Assembly: GCF_000372745.1 (NCBI RefSeq) | Contig: NZ_KB889669.1 | Location: forward strand, 1-64,000 | DNA from: Embleya scabrispora DSM 41855 | GTDB lineage: Bacteria; Actinomycetota; Actinomycetes; Streptomycetales; Streptomycetaceae | DNA length: 64,000 nt | Direction: 5' to 3' | In this document: one piece after another, positions 27,473 through 36,940 of the stretch | How the letters are laid out: each line of letters begins with the position of its first letter | Numbering within the stretch: position 1 is the first letter of the stretch | Notes under the pieces: model-generated | What the model saw: the letters and a program-made list of their open reading frames with translations, nothing else | Told to the model about the DNA's origin: nothing | Database searches by the model: none | Position numbers and translations under genes: made by a program

Positions 27473-27556
27473 TCAGTCAGCGCAACACAGGCAGGTCTGC
27501 GTGCGGCACAGGTCCACTGCGCGCCGCTTGGTGAGGTCATCCGCCTGTCGCTTCAC
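27473..27556 (-). CDS. Cys-rich leader peptide (27 aa) upstream of the sulfurtransferase
   Basis: A short frame whose GTG (27556) is preceded at 7 nt by TACGAT (27569-27564), so the transcript is probably leaderless. The 27 residues are basic at first, contain KRRAVDLCR, and end CLCCAD with four Cys in total (17, 22, 24, 25). Actinobacteria carry similar short peptides, often with a VDLCR-like core and a terminal Cys cluster, before sulfur-metabolism genes, where stalling at Cys codons senses cysteine supply. Here the next gene is the sulfurtransferase. The role is inferred. Confidence 0.7.
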   Translation of the reverse strand: MKRQADDLTKRRAVDLCRTQTCLCCAD

Positions 27557-27616
27557 ACCATCGATCGTAGGGAGCCTGGGCCACCCGTGTCATGCGTGGC
27601 CCATGATGTGAGACAA

Positions 27617-27648
27617 AATTGTCCGCCCATTGAGATGGGCGGACAATT
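27617..27648 (-). terminator. Rho-independent terminator of the sigma/anti-sigma operon
   Basis: Perfect 14-bp arms (27617-27630 and 27635-27648) with the loop TGAG; on the minus strand the stem runs into a TTTT tract (27619-27616). It lies 13 nt past the anti-sigma stop and is one of the few classical terminators with a T-run here. Confidence 0.88.
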
Positions 27649-27660
27649 GGCACCGATTTG

Positions 27661-28503
27661 TCATGGTTGTGCGGGCGGGATCTCCAGTAGTTGTTCGCCG
27701 TCGCCGACCGTTTTGACGGCGAACCGGGTGATCTCGCCGACCGGAATGCTGGTCGCGCCCCGAATCGGATCACCGGGTCCGTACTCGCCGTTCGGGACCA
27801 CCCACGAGGACGCCGTCTCCACCCGGCCCCGGGTGCCGTAGACGTCCAACTGGCAGCGGGTGCCCGGCCGGATGCCGGACAGCGACAGATCCACGCTGCT
27901 GCCCCACGCGGTGGCGGCGTAGCGCAGTTCGGCGCCCATACCGGAGCGCGGGTCGCCGCCGCGGGCGATCCGACCGGCCGGCCCGGGCGGTGTCGCGGTA
28001 CCGGCCGGCCCGGCCGTCGCGGACGGCCGGCCCGGGGCGGCCGTGGTCGGCGGCGCGGCGGCCGTGTCCCCGGTGTCCGAGGAGTCGCCCAGCGCCCAAC
28101 CGGTGAACCCGGCGAGGATCATCAGCACGGCCGCCGCGGCGGCCACCGCATGGCGCGACCGGCGGCGCCGATCCGCCTGCCGGGCCGCGGCGGACAACAC
28201 ACGTGCGGGCGCGGTGCCGCTCGCGGCCACACCGCTGGCCTGCGCCTCGGCCTCGGTCAGCCGGGCGAGCAGGGCGGGCAGGCCCGCGAGTTCCTCGTAT
28301 TCGGCCCGGCAGCGCGGGCACGTGGCCACGTGTTGCCGCACTCGCGCGGCCTCGTCCTCGTCGAGGGCGCCGACCACGAACGCGCCGAGGTCCAGGCGGG
28401 CCACCGCGCAGCCCAGCCGTGCGGGCGGGCCCGCCGGCTTCGGCGGATGCGCGTCGGGAGCGGCGCCGTTCGCCGTCGCGTTCTCGTCCCCGGTGTCCGT
28501 CAC
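27661..28503 (-). CDS. Zinc-finger anti-sigma factor (membrane-anchored)
   Basis: A 280-residue protein. The N-terminal anti-sigma domain carries the zinc-binding HVATCPRCRAEYEEL (H-x3-C-x2-C). One membrane helix (AVAAAAAVLMILAGFTGWALG) lies at about 130-150. After a Thr/Pro/Gly linker, an extracellular beta-rich domain (SVDLSLSGIRPGTRCQLDVYG, RFAVKTVGDGEQLLEI) resembles the RskA-type C-terminal domain. GTG start overlapping the sigma stop (GTGA), so translation is coupled. It should hold the adjacent ECF sigma until an envelope signal releases it. Confidence 0.9.
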   Translation of the reverse strand: MTDTGDENATANGAAPDAHPPKPAGPPARLGCAVARLDLGAFVVGALDEDEAARVRQHVATCPRCRAEYEELAGLPALLARLTEAEAQASGVAASGTAPARVLSAAARQADRRRRSRHAVAAAAAVLMILAGFTGWALGDSSDTGDTAAAPPTTAAPGRPSATAGPAGTATPPGPAGRIARGGDPRSGMGAELRYAATAWGSSVDLSLSGIRPGTRCQLDVYGTRGRVETASSWVVPNGEYGPGDPIRGATSIPVGEITRFAVKTVGDGEQLLEIPPAQP

Positions 28504-29225
28504 GGGACCAACCCCCTTTCCTCGAAGGCCACGCGCAGCGCTCGCAGCGCGTAATACGTCCGTGATTTGACCGTGCCCTCGGGCACCCCCAGCGTCTTGG
28601 CCGCGTCGGCCACCGAACTGCCCCGGTAGTAGGTCTCCAGCAGCACGGCCCGATGCTCGGGGCTGAGCGCGGCCATCGCGTCGGCGACGTCCCACGCGAG
28701 CACGGCCCGGTCGAACTCGGCCTCGGCGCCCTCGTCCGCCACCGTCGCCAGCACCGCGTCGCCGGTCTCGGGTGGTCGGGCCCGACGAGCCCGGCCGACG
28801 TCGATCACCACGTTGCGGGCCACCGTGCACAACCAGCCCCGCACCGAGCCCCGGGCCGGGTCCAGCGCCTCGGGGTGGCGCCAGGCACGCAGCAGCGTCT
28901 CCTGGACCACGTCCTCGGCCCAGGCCCGATCGCCGCCGGTCAGGCGCAACGCGAACCCGAGGAGCGGGCCGCCGTGTTCGAGGTAGAGCGTGCGGATGAC
29001 CGCCTCGTCGGCGGTCGATATTCGCGAGGCCGAGTGCAGGGGGTCGGCGGCGGGCCGCTCGTCGCCGGCGGGGGGCCGGGCCAAAAAGGCCCGGGCCGCC
29101 GCCGGATCCGCCTGGGCCTCGGCACCGAGCAGTTCCGAACGTTGCGCCACACCCTCTGCACGGGTGGGCGGGTCCGGCGGTTCATCCCGGCTCCCGGGAC
29201 GGGACCGGCGGTATATCCACGGCAT
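28500..29225 (-). CDS. ECF-family RNA polymerase sigma factor
   Basis: A 241-residue sigma-70 factor with an N-terminal Arg/Pro-rich extension of about 70 residues. Region 2 is YLEHGGPLLGFALRLTGG, EDVVQETLLRAWRHP and RGWLCTVARNVVIDVGR. Region 4 is ALSPEHRAVLLETYYRG, AAKTLGVPEGTVKSR and TYYALRALR. The ATG at 29225 has GGAGGAT 7 nt upstream. It is coupled to its anti-sigma, and the pair resembles the SigK/SigL-type groups. Confidence 0.93.
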   Translation of the reverse strand: MPWIYRRSRPGSRDEPPDPPTRAEGVAQRSELLGAEAQADPAAARAFLARPPAGDERPAADPLHSASRISTADEAVIRTLYLEHGGPLLGFALRLTGGDRAWAEDVVQETLLRAWRHPEALDPARGSVRGWLCTVARNVVIDVGRARRARPPETGDAVLATVADEGAEAEFDRAVLAWDVADAMAALSPEHRAVLLETYYRGSSVADAAKTLGVPEGTVKSRTYYALRALRVAFEERGLVP

Positions 29226-29266
29226 GGCCGCATCCTCCCGTGGCGGAGCCGCCGCCGCACGGTTAA

Positions 29267-30871
29267 TCAGCCGATCATGACCCTGCCCAGCAGATACGCC
29301 GCCGGAGCGGCGAGTGCGAGCGGCAGGGATACACCGGCGGTGAAGTGAACGAACCCGGACGGATGGTCGTAGCCGGCGACCCGGCGGCCGAGCAGGCCGA
29401 GCGCCGAGGCGGCGGCGCCGAGCAGCGCGGCGTACGGCGCTTCGCCGCCGAGCGCGATGCCCGCGGCGGCGCCGGCGGCGGTGCCGAGCAGCCAGGACGG
29501 GATCGGCGCGACGGCCGGCGGCAGCGGCACCGCCCGCACCAGCGTGGCGACACCGGCCGCGAGCACCGCGGACACCACGGCCGCGCCCGCGTCGATCGGG
29601 CCGCCGTGGAGTTCGCCCGCGACCAGGTAGGCCACGTCGAACGCGGTGATCAGCGCGGCGGACGTGGTCACCGTGAGCGCGGGCAACAACTCGCCCGGCC
29701 GAGCACCGCTCCGGGCCTGGAGCGCGAGCATCACCAGCAACGTCGCGGCGAGCACGGCGGGCACGCTCGCCAGGCCCTGCTCGCCCTTGGCGTACACCGC
29801 GATGTCGGTACCGAACGCGGCCACCACGACCAGCGCTATGCCCTGGCGCGCGGGCCACATGCCGTTGAGCCGGAACCACCCGGCGGCGGTGAGCACTTGC
29901 AGGAACGCCACGCCGAGCACGAGGGCCGGCTTCCCGGCGATCGCGGTCACCGCCAAGACGGCGGCGAGACCGACCGTGCACAGCGCCGGCAGCATGCCCG
30001 GCGGATCCCAGATCGGCGTCCGGGCCGAGCGCGCGGACGCCTCACCGGTGCGCTGGGCCGGCACGCGGGCGAGGCGGCGGCGGGAGTCGGCGGGGGCGTC
30101 GTCATCGGCGGGCGCGTCGTTCGGGTGGTCGTGGGCGTGGGTGAAGTCGTGGGCGAACTCGGGGTGGTCCTGCTCGTGGTCGAACGCCGCGTGGTCGACC
30201 GACTCGTCCCGCCGATGGGCATCCTCGGGGCGATACCCACCGTACGAATCCGGCTCGGACTCGGGAACCGGCTCGACGACGGCCGGCAGCACGCTCGTCG
30301 CACCGTCCCGGTCCGCGTACCCCGAGTCGTAACCATCCCGCCCGGGTTCGGCGAGCGCGGGCAACATCTCGGTGGCGTCCGGGTAGCCGTATCCGCCGGC
30401 CGCGGGCGCGCTCGGGAGCGGTTCGGCGTACGGCTGGAGGGCATGCGAGGCGTGCGGAGCCTGCGGGGCTTGCGGACCCTGCGGATAGGAGTCCTGGAGG
30501 TAGGGCTCCTGCGAGTAGGACTCGGGTGGGTAGGACCCCTGGGCGTAGTCGTCCTGGGGGTAGGGCTCGTGTGGCCGGGTTTCCGGCGGATACGGCGCTG
30601 CCGGGTAGCCGTACGAGCCTTGGTCGGCGGGCGGCTGGGCGTACTGCCCGGGCTCGGCGTAGCCGCCGAGTCGTCCGTCGTACGACTCGGCGGCCGGTGT
30701 GCCGTACTGCTCGCCGTAGTACTCGCCGGGCGGCGCGAACGCCTGCTCGCCGTAACCCGGCCCCGGCGGGCCCGGGTCGAGCGGCGCTTCGCCGGGGTGG
30801 ATCGCCGCGGGGTCGTAGCCGCCCGGTTCCTCGTATCGGTCGCCCGTCGGGCGCCCGCGCCGGCCGCTCAT
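29267..30871 (-). CDS. Polytopic membrane protein with long Pro/Tyr/Gly/Gln-rich N-terminus
   Basis: A 534-residue protein. Residues 1-275 are disordered, with degenerate YPQ/YPPE/GSYP repeats (PHEPYPQDDYAQGSYPPESY) followed by a His/Asp-rich patch (FAHDFTHAHDHPNDAPADDD). The rest has about eight hydrophobic helices (CTVGLAAVLAVTAIAG, ALVLGVAFLQVLTAAGWF, VPAVLAATLLVMLALQA). The start overlaps the stop of the ThiS/MoaD gene (ATGA). No function is recognised. The His/Asp patch could bind metal, but that is only a composition argument. Confidence 0.7.
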   Translation of the reverse strand: MSGRRGRPTGDRYEEPGGYDPAAIHPGEAPLDPGPPGPGYGEQAFAPPGEYYGEQYGTPAAESYDGRLGGYAEPGQYAQPPADQGSYGYPAAPYPPETRPHEPYPQDDYAQGSYPPESYSQEPYLQDSYPQGPQAPQAPHASHALQPYAEPLPSAPAAGGYGYPDATEMLPALAEPGRDGYDSGYADRDGATSVLPAVVEPVPESEPDSYGGYRPEDAHRRDESVDHAAFDHEQDHPEFAHDFTHAHDHPNDAPADDDAPADSRRRLARVPAQRTGEASARSARTPIWDPPGMLPALCTVGLAAVLAVTAIAGKPALVLGVAFLQVLTAAGWFRLNGMWPARQGIALVVVAAFGTDIAVYAKGEQGLASVPAVLAATLLVMLALQARSGARPGELLPALTVTTSAALITAFDVAYLVAGELHGGPIDAGAAVVSAVLAAGVATLVRAVPLPPAVAPIPSWLLGTAAGAAAGIALGGEAPYAALLGAAASALGLLGRRVAGYDHPSGFVHFTAGVSLPLALAAPAAYLLGRVMIG

Positions 30872-31128
30872 CCGCCGGCGAAGGGAGGCAGGACCTCGAC
30901 CGTGCCGCCCTCGGTCAGGATGATCGCCGTGTGGTCGCGCCGTCCGACGGGGTCGCCGTCCACGACGAACGAGCAGTTCGCGACGACCGCGCCGAAGCGG
31001 ATCGAGTCGCCGTGCCGCTCCCGGGCGCGCCCCAGCGCCTCGGCGAGAGTGGCCGCGTCGTACGGCTCCTCGGCCGTGCCCGCGGCTTCCTTCGCCGCGG
31101 CCCAGTACCGCATGGTGCCGACCGCCAT
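30868..31128 (-). CDS. MoaD/ThiS-family sulfur carrier
   Basis: An 86-residue ubiquitin-like protein ending in the diglycine (VEVLPPFAGG) that is adenylated and thiocarboxylated in this family. MRYWAAAKEAAGTAEEPYDAATLAEAL at the start and FVVDGDPVGRRDHT complete the fold. The size and DG-type turn fit MoaD (molybdopterin) better than ThiS, but no partner gene lies nearby. GGAGGG precedes the ATG at 31128. Its stop overlaps the membrane protein gene. Confidence 0.88.
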   Translation of the reverse strand: MAVGTMRYWAAAKEAAGTAEEPYDAATLAEALGRARERHGDSIRFGAVVANCSFVVDGDPVGRRDHTAIILTEGGTVEVLPPFAGG

Positions 31129-31732
31129 CGCGCGCCCTCCCGTGTGTCCGTGTGTACGTCGCGGCCTCCGGCGCCGGCGGCGCCGAAGTGTGCAGCATCC
31201 ATGATGACGCCTCCACACCGACCATTCGGCCCGGGCGCCCTCGGACCACCGGCTCGACCCGGCCGCGGAGCGGACGGTGTGAGCCGGCGCCCGGCGACCG
31301 GCTCGCGGTGGCCGCGGAGGGGACGGGCAACCGGTTGCGCCCCTGCCGGGTTGCCCACGCGGCGGGTCGTGCCCCGAACCGGTGAACCCGTGGAGGTTGT
31401 GGGGGCTTGGTCGGGTGGGTCCTGATCGGCTTTTCGGGGGTGCCCCCGCTGGTCCGCGCGATGAGGATGCGGGTTCGGGTGCAGGCATTCCGGTGAAAGT
31501 CGGGGCCGTGGGGTGTCCGCAGTGCGGGAAGATCCCCGGGTAGGTCGGTTCCCGGAGACATGTTCGCTATCCTGACTCCGCAGGCTCACCTCCGATGACG
31601 GGCACACCCCAAGGACCCCAGAAGTGGTTCCCGAACGGTTACGGAATCGGACGAGTCGGCGACCAATGAAGGATCCGGGCGACGATGCCCCGGGTCCTTT
31701 CGTGTTTTGTGCCTGTTTTGGGAGGTGTCCCG
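31129..31732. other. Divergent intergenic region between the MoaD-like gene and glnR
   Basis: A 604-nt gap, unusually long for this chromosome. Near glnR it holds a possible -10 TATCCT (31568-31573) and a terminator-like hairpin (31670-31699). The part 31129-31560 has open frames in several registers but none with convincing codon pattern and start; I assign nothing there. Confidence 0.5.
31670..31699 (+). promoter_or_regulatory. Terminator-like hairpin in the glnR leader
   Basis: The arms 31670-31680 and 31689-31699 pair over 11 positions with one wobble and an 8-nt loop, and are followed by a T-rich stretch (tttcgtgttttgtgcctgtttt). The hairpin ends 33 nt before the glnR start and about 100 nt after the possible -10, so it looks like an intrinsic attenuator, not a terminator of another gene. 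Confidence 0.6.
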
Positions 31733-32446
31733 TTGAGTGCACTGCTGCTGCTCACGAACGCGCTCCAGCCGTCGGCCGAGGTGCTGCCCGCGCTCGGTCT
31801 GCTGCTGCACCAGGTACGCGTGGCCCCGGCGGAGGCGTCCGCGTTGGTCGACGCGCCGGCCGCGGACGTCATCCTGGTCGACGGTAGGCGTGACCTCCCG
31901 CAGGTGCGCAGCCTGTGTCGGGTGTTGCGGACCACCGGGGTCGGCGCCCCGCTGGTGCTGGTGGCCACCGAGGGCGGGCTGGCCGCGTTGACCGCGGACT
32001 GGGGCGTCGACGACGTCCTGCTGGACACCGCCGGGCCCGCCGAGGTCGAGGCGCGGCTGCGGCTGGCGATCGGCCGGCTCCAGGCGGCGCAGGGGGCCGA
32101 GGACGAGCCCACCGAGATCCGCAACGGCGACCTGAGCATCGACGAGGCCACCTACAGCGCGAAGCTGCGCGGCCGAGTGCTGGACCTGACGTTCAAGGAG
32201 TTCGAACTGATCAAGTACCTCGCGCAGCACCCGGGCCGGGTCTTCACCCGAGCCCAGTTGTTGCAGGAGGTGTGGGGCTACGACTATTTCGGCGGCACCC
32301 GCACGGTGGATGTGCACGTGCGCCGCCTGCGGGCGAAACTCGGGCCCGAGCACGAGTCGTTGATCGGTACGGTGCGCAACGTCGGTTACCGGTTCGTGGT
32401 GCCCGATCGAGGCGTCGGCGAGCCCGCGCTCGCCGAGCGTACGTGA
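31733..32446 (+). CDS. glnR: Nitrogen regulator GlnR (atypical OmpR-family response regulator)
   Basis: A 237-residue orphan regulator. The start [20 protein letters not shown] and the stretch [18 protein letters not shown], with Asp50, are characteristic of actinobacterial GlnR, which works without a kinase. The winged helix includes [18 protein letters not shown] and [18 protein letters not shown]. GlnR controls glutamine synthetases, ammonium uptake and urease. The TTG at 31733 has GGAGGTG 5 nt upstream. At 237 residues it is shorter at the C-terminus than I recall for S. coelicolor GlnR; its stop lies inside a run of 15-nt repeats. Confidence 0.94.
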   Translation: MSALLLLTNALQPSAEVLPALGLLLHQVRVAPAEASALVDAPAADVILVDGRRDLPQVRSLCRVLRTTGVGAPLVLVATEGGLAALTADWGVDDVLLDTAGPAEVEARLRLAIGRLQAAQGAEDEPTEIRNGDLSIDEATYSAKLRGRVLDLTFKEFELIKYLAQHPGRVFTRAQLLQEVWGYDYFGGTRTVDVHVRRLRAKLGPEHESLIGTVRNVGYRFVVPDRGVGEPALAERT

Positions 32447-32515
32447 GTCGTACATACGTGAGTCGTGCGTACGTGACCCTTGCTCATGTGCCCCGTGCCC
32501 AGGTGACCCGTCGCT
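32441..32515. repeat. Five imperfect 15-nt tandem repeats at the glnR stop
   Basis: Consecutive units ACGTGAGTCGTACAT, ACGTGAGTCGTGCGT, ACGTGACCCTTGCTC, ATGTGCCCCGTGCCC and AGGTGACCCGTCGCT decay in similarity from left to right. The first contains the glnR TGA. In another frame they encode pentapeptides of the form [10 protein letters not shown]. They probably arose by local slippage. Confidence 0.65.
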
Positions 32516-32672
32516 CCGCGCCGGTCCGGCCGGTGGAGCCGACGGAGCGTCACATCCCTTACGCAGCAGTACAAAGCAGACTTATCCGGAGGAACGCGGA
32601 GGACCATCTCGTCCCGCGTCCAGGTTGTGAACTCCCGTGAGTCGCACCGGTCTCCATCCCTACAATGACCGC

Positions 32673-33692
32673 GTGCCCAAAGTGACCCGCGACGACGTCG
32701 CCCGCCTCGCGGGGACCTCCACCGCGGTGGTCTCCTACGTCGTCAACAATGGCCCGCGCCCGGTCGCGCCGGCCACGCGCGAGCGTGTGCTCGCCGCGAT
32801 AGACAAGCTGGGTTACCGGCCCGACAGCGTGGCCCAGGCGATGGCCAGCCGCCGGACCAACCTGATCGGCCTGGTGCTGCCCGACGCCCGGCAGGCCTTC
32901 TTCGCCGAACTCGCGCACACCGTCGAACAGGCCGCGTTCGAGCAGGGCCGGCTGGTGTTGATCGGCAATTCCGACTACGAGGACGACCGCGAACTGCACT
33001 ACGTGCGCGCGTTCCTGGGCATGCAGGTGTCCGGGCTCGTGCTGGTCAGCCAGGGCCCCTCGGAGCGCGCCGCGCGTGAGATCGCCACGCGGGACGTGCG
33101 GGTGGTGCTGATGCACCGTCAGCCCGATGCGCTCGGCGGTGACGCGGTCATCCTGGACGACGTCGAGGGCGCCTACACCGCGGTCCGCCACCTGCTCGAC
33201 ACCCACGGCTTCACCCGGGTGGACTGCCTGGGCGGTCCACCCAGCACGCCGGACTCGGGCGACCCGGTCACCGACCACGTGACCGGCTGGCGGCGGGCGA
33301 TGACCGAGCGCGGGCTGCCCACCGAGGGTCTGCTGCACGAGGCGCCCTTCGGCCGGTTCGGCGCCTACCAGGTCGCGCTGTCGCTGCTGACCGGCCCGGA
33401 TCGGCCCAGGGCGCTGTTCTGCTCGACCGACGACCAGGCGATGGGTGTCCTGCACGCGGCGCGGGAGGCGGGTGTGCGGGTACCGGACGACCTCGCGGTG
33501 GTGGGCTTCGACGACATCGCCGAGGCGGCCATCGCCGATCCGCCGTTGACCACGGTGACCTCCGACCGCCCGGGTATGGCCCGCGCCGCGGTGGAGCTGG
33601 CGCTGGAGCGCGAGCCGGCCGCCGCCGGCGACCCGCGGGTGCGTACCTTCCCGTCCACGCTGGTGGTCCGCCGCAGCTGCGGCTGCGGCTGA
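32673..33692 (+). CDS. LacI-family transcriptional regulator
   Basis: A 339-residue LacI-type regulator. The HTH is [24 protein letters not shown], and the hinge helix [18 protein letters not shown] follows. The periplasmic-binding-like effector domain begins [15 protein letters not shown] and contains LVSQGP and [13 protein letters not shown]-terminal CGCG is unusual but short. The GTG at 32673 is preceded by TACAAT (32661-32666) at 6 nt, so the mRNA is probably leaderless. No sugar gene is adjacent, so its target is unknown. Confidence 0.92.
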   Translation: MPKVTRDDVARLAGTSTAVVSYVVNNGPRPVAPATRERVLAAIDKLGYRPDSVAQAMASRRTNLIGLVLPDARQAFFAELAHTVEQAAFEQGRLVLIGNSDYEDDRELHYVRAFLGMQVSGLVLVSQGPSERAAREIATRDVRVVLMHRQPDALGGDAVILDDVEGAYTAVRHLLDTHGFTRVDCLGGPPSTPDSGDPVTDHVTGWRRAMTERGLPTEGLLHEAPFGRFGAYQVALSLLTGPDRPRALFCSTDDQAMGVLHAAREAGVRVPDDLAVVGFDDIAEAAIADPPLTTVTSDRPGMARAAVELALEREPAAAGDPRVRTFPSTLVVRRSCGCG

Positions 33693-33736
33693 CGGCCGCG
33701 CGACGACCGCCGGCGCCGCTCAGTACCGTGGAGGCC

Positions 33737-34678
33737 ATGGACCTCGCGGATGTGTCGATCGAGACGGTGAATCGGGCCTCGGCGGAAGACGCCTCGGCCG
33801 TATCGGCCCTCGCGGAGGCGGCGGCCGGCGTCGACGGCGCCTCGCCGCTGTCCGAACAGTCCCGGCTCGAGCTACGGCACGGCGCGCCCGCGGCGCGCGA
33901 GGTGCTCGCCCGGGACGGCGCCGCCATCGTCGGCTTCGCGCACCTGGACGGCTCGGATCTCGTGGACGGCCCGTCCGCCGAACTGTTCGTCGCGCCGGCC
34001 GCGCGCGGCGCGGGCCTGGGCCGGGCGCTGCTGGAGACGCTGGTGAGCGAGGCGGCCCGGATCGAGGAGGCCGGCCGGTTGCGGGTGTGGGCGCACGGCA
34101 AGCTGCCCGCGGCCGAGCGACTGGCCGCGGCGCTGGGCTTCGCCGCGTTCCGCGAGTTGTGGCAGATGCGCCGCGCGGCCGCCACTTCGGTGCCCGACCT
34201 GGACCTGCCCGCCGACGTGCGACTGCGCACCTTCCGTCCGGGCGTGGACGACCAGGCTTGGCTCGCGCTCAACGCCAAGTCCTTCGCGCACCACCCCGAG
34301 CAGGGCGCGTGGACGGCGGACGACCTGCGCCGCCGGTTCGCCGAGCCGTGGTTCGACCCGGCCGGTTTCTTCCTCGCCGAGGACACCGACACCGGCGAGC
34401 TGCTCGGCTTCCACTGGACCAAGACACACCCCGCGACCGCGGACTCGGGCCCGCTGGGCGAGGTGTACGTGGTCGGTGTCGACCCGGCGGCGCAGGGCCG
34501 CGGGCTCGGCGCGCTGCTGACCTCGGTGGGTCTGCGGCACCTGGCCCGGCGCACCGTCGAGGGCCGTCCGCTCGCCGAAATCCTGCTCTATGTGGACGCG
34601 GACAACGAGGCGGCGGTCAAGGTGTACGCCCGTTTGGGCTTTCGCGTGCATACCGTCGATGTGATGTACCGGCGCTGA
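33737..34678 (+). CDS. mshD: Mycothiol synthase MshD
   Basis: A 313-residue double-GNAT acetyltransferase that performs the last step of mycothiol synthesis, acetylating Cys-GlcN-inositol. The C-terminal active GNAT domain has VYVVGVDPAAQGRGLGALLT with the acetyl-CoA P-loop and LLYVDADNEAAVKVYARLGF. The N-terminal GNAT is degenerate but retains LFVAPAARGAGLGRALL. The ATG at 33737 is preceded by TACCGT (33724-33729) at 7 nt, the leaderless pattern. With mshA, this window carries the first and last steps of the pathway. Confidence 0.95.
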   Translation: MDLADVSIETVNRASAEDASAVSALAEAAAGVDGASPLSEQSRLELRHGAPAAREVLARDGAAIVGFAHLDGSDLVDGPSAELFVAPAARGAGLGRALLETLVSEAARIEEAGRLRVWAHGKLPAAERLAAALGFAAFRELWQMRRAAATSVPDLDLPADVRLRTFRPGVDDQAWLALNAKSFAHHPEQGAWTADDLRRRFAEPWFDPAGFFLAEDTDTGELLGFHWTKTHPATADSGPLGEVYVVGVDPAAQGRGLGALLTSVGLRHLARRTVEGRPLAEILLYVDADNEAAVKVYARLGFRVHTVDVMYRR

Positions 34679-34762
34679 ACACGGTGTGAAACCTGGCGAA
34701 CATCTGTTTCGGGTCGCGGCCGCACAGGTGCGCATAGACCGCCGCGAAAAGACAATGGTCTG

Positions 34763-36940
34763 ATGAACGCCGAGAACCCCGCCGCTCGATCCTCCCGACA
34801 CCTGACCGTGGCCGTGCCGCCCGCGAAGGCCGGCGGCACGAACCCGGTCGCCGCGGCCCCGCCGCGATCGGAGGACGGGTTGCCGTTGGACCGGTTTCTG
34901 GACCGGGAGGGCAGCTGGCTGGCGTTCAACGAACGTGTGCTCGAACTCGCCGAGGACCCGAGCACACCGCTGCTGGAGCGGGCGCGATTTCTGGCCATCT
35001 TCGCGTCCAACCTCGACGAGTTCTTCATGGTCCGGGTGGCCGGTCTCAAGCGCCGGATCGCCACCGGTCTGGCGGTGCGCGCCGCCAGCGGCCTACAGCC
35101 GCGCGAGGTGCTGGAGAACATCTGGTCGCGCAGCCGCGCACTGATGGCCCGGCACTCCACGTGCTTCCACCACGACGTGCTGCCCGCGCTCGGCGAGGCC
35201 GACATCCAGTTGTTGCGCTTCGACGACCTGACCGACGGCGAGCGGCAGTCGTTGTACGCGCTCTTTCGCGAGCGGGTCTTCCCGGTGCTCACCCCCCTGG
35301 CGGTGGACCCGGCGCACCCGTTCCCGTACATCTCCGGCCTGTCGCTGAACCTGGCCGTGATCGTGCGCAATCCGCGCTCGGGCAACGAGCACTTCGCCCG
35401 GGTCAAGGTGCCGCCGCTGCTGCCGCGCTTCGTGGAGACCTCGCCGGCCCGCTTCGTGCCGCTCGAGGAGGTGATCGCCGAATTCCTCGGCGACCTGTTC
35501 CCGGGCATGGACGTGCTGGGCCACCACGCCTTCCGGGTCACCCGCAACGAGGACCTCGAGGTCGAGGAGGACGACGCGGAGAACCTGCTCCAGGCGCTGG
35601 AGCGGGAGTTGATGCGCCGGAGGTTCGGCCCGCCGGTCCGGCTCGAGGTCGAGGAGACCATCGACCCGCACGTGCTCGACCTGCTGGTGCGCGAGCTGGG
35701 CGTGGGCGAGAAGGAGGTCTACCCGCTGCCCGGTCCGCTCGACCTGACCGGTCTGCACGCGATCGCCGACCTGGACAAGCCCGAGCTCAAGTTCGGCCGC
35801 TTCGTCGCCGGCACCCATCGCGACCTGGCCGAGGTGGAGACCGCGCAGGCCGCCGACGTGTTCGCCGCGATGCGCAAGCGCGACATCCTGGTCCACCACC
35901 CCTACGACTCGTTCGCCACCTCGGTCCAGGCGTTCCTGGAGCAGGCCGCGGCCGACCCGGACGTGCTCGCGATCAAGCAGACCCTGTACCGCACCTCGGG
36001 CGACTCGCCGATCGTGGACGCGCTGGTGGACGCGGCCGAGTCCGGCAAGCAGGTACTGGTCCTGGTCGAGCTCAAGGCCCGCTTCGACGAGCACGCCAAC
36101 ATCACCTGGGCGCGCAAGCTCGAGCAGGCCGGCTGCCATGTCGTGCACGGCGTGGTGGGGCTCAAGACGCACTCCAAGCTGTGCCTGGTGGTCCGCCAGG
36201 AGGGCGACACGCTGCGCCGCTACTGCCACATCGGCACGGGCAACTACAACCCGAAGACGGCCCGGCTCTACGAGGACCTGGGCCTGCTGACCGCCGACCC
36301 GCAGGTCGGCGAGGACATGTCGAACCTGTTCAACCGGCTCTCCGGCTACTCGCGCGCGCAATCGTTTCGGCGGTTGCTGGTGGCCCCGCACTCGTTGCGC
36401 AACGGGCTGGTCGAACGGATAGAGCGCGAGGCGGCCAACCACGAGCAGGGGCTGCCGGCGTACGTCCGGCTCAAGTCGAACTCGCTGGTCGACGAACTGG
36501 TGATCGACGCGCTCTACCGTGCCTCGCAGGCCGGCGTCCCGGTCGATCTGTGGATCCGGGGCATCTGCGCGCTGCGCCCGGGCGTTCCCGGTCTGTCCGA
36601 GACCATCCGAGTGCGCAGCATTCTCGGCCGATTTTTGGAACACTCCAGAGTGTGGGTGTTCGCCGGCGGGGGCGAACCGGAGGTGTGGATCGGCAGTGCC
36701 GACCTGATGCACCGCAACCTGGACCGCAGGGTCGAGGCGGCGGTGCGGTTGCGCGGCGATCGACACCGCGACGAGATGACGTCCTTCATGGACCTGGGGA
36801 TGAGCGCGGAGACCGCGTCCTGGCACCTGGACCGGGACGGCACCTGGACCAGGCACGCAACCGCTGCCGACGGCAGCCGGCTTCGTGACGTGCAGGAGCA
36901 CCTCATCGAGACCCGGAGGCGCAGACGTGGGCCGGACTGA
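34763..36940 (+). CDS. ppk: Polyphosphate kinase 1
   Basis: A 725-residue PPK1 that makes polyphosphate from ATP. The N-terminal domain begins [20 protein letters not shown]. The C-terminal PLD-like domains carry the autophosphorylated His in [13 protein letters not shown], then [20 protein letters not shown], and the second His in [17 protein letters not shown] start; GACAAT lies 6 nt upstream, so it may be leaderless. It overlaps the CHAD gene by 14 nt, linking polyphosphate synthesis to a polyphosphate-binding protein. Confidence 0.97.
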   Translation: MNAENPAARSSRHLTVAVPPAKAGGTNPVAAAPPRSEDGLPLDRFLDREGSWLAFNERVLELAEDPSTPLLERARFLAIFASNLDEFFMVRVAGLKRRIATGLAVRAASGLQPREVLENIWSRSRALMARHSTCFHHDVLPALGEADIQLLRFDDLTDGERQSLYALFRERVFPVLTPLAVDPAHPFPYISGLSLNLAVIVRNPRSGNEHFARVKVPPLLPRFVETSPARFVPLEEVIAEFLGDLFPGMDVLGHHAFRVTRNEDLEVEEDDAENLLQALERELMRRRFGPPVRLEVEETIDPHVLDLLVRELGVGEKEVYPLPGPLDLTGLHAIADLDKPELKFGRFVAGTHRDLAEVETAQAADVFAAMRKRDILVHHPYDSFATSVQAFLEQAAADPDVLAIKQTLYRTSGDSPIVDALVDAAESGKQVLVLVELKARFDEHANITWARKLEQAGCHVVHGVVGLKTHSKLCLVVRQEGDTLRRYCHIGTGNYNPKTARLYEDLGLLTADPQVGEDMSNLFNRLSGYSRAQSFRRLLVAPHSLRNGLVERIEREAANHEQGLPAYVRLKSNSLVDELVIDALYRASQAGVPVDLWIRGICALRPGVPGLSETIRVRSILGRFLEHSRVWVFAGGGEPEVWIGSADLMHRNLDRRVEAAVRLRGDRHRDEMTSFMDLGMSAETASWHLDRDGTWTRHATAADGSRLRDVQEHLIETRRRRRGPD

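Noticed and set aside
31110-31204. Minus-strand ATG (about 31204) with GGAGG upstream of the MoaD-like gene
   Set aside because: Its frame runs into the MoaD-like gene out of register and has no sensible protein sequence.
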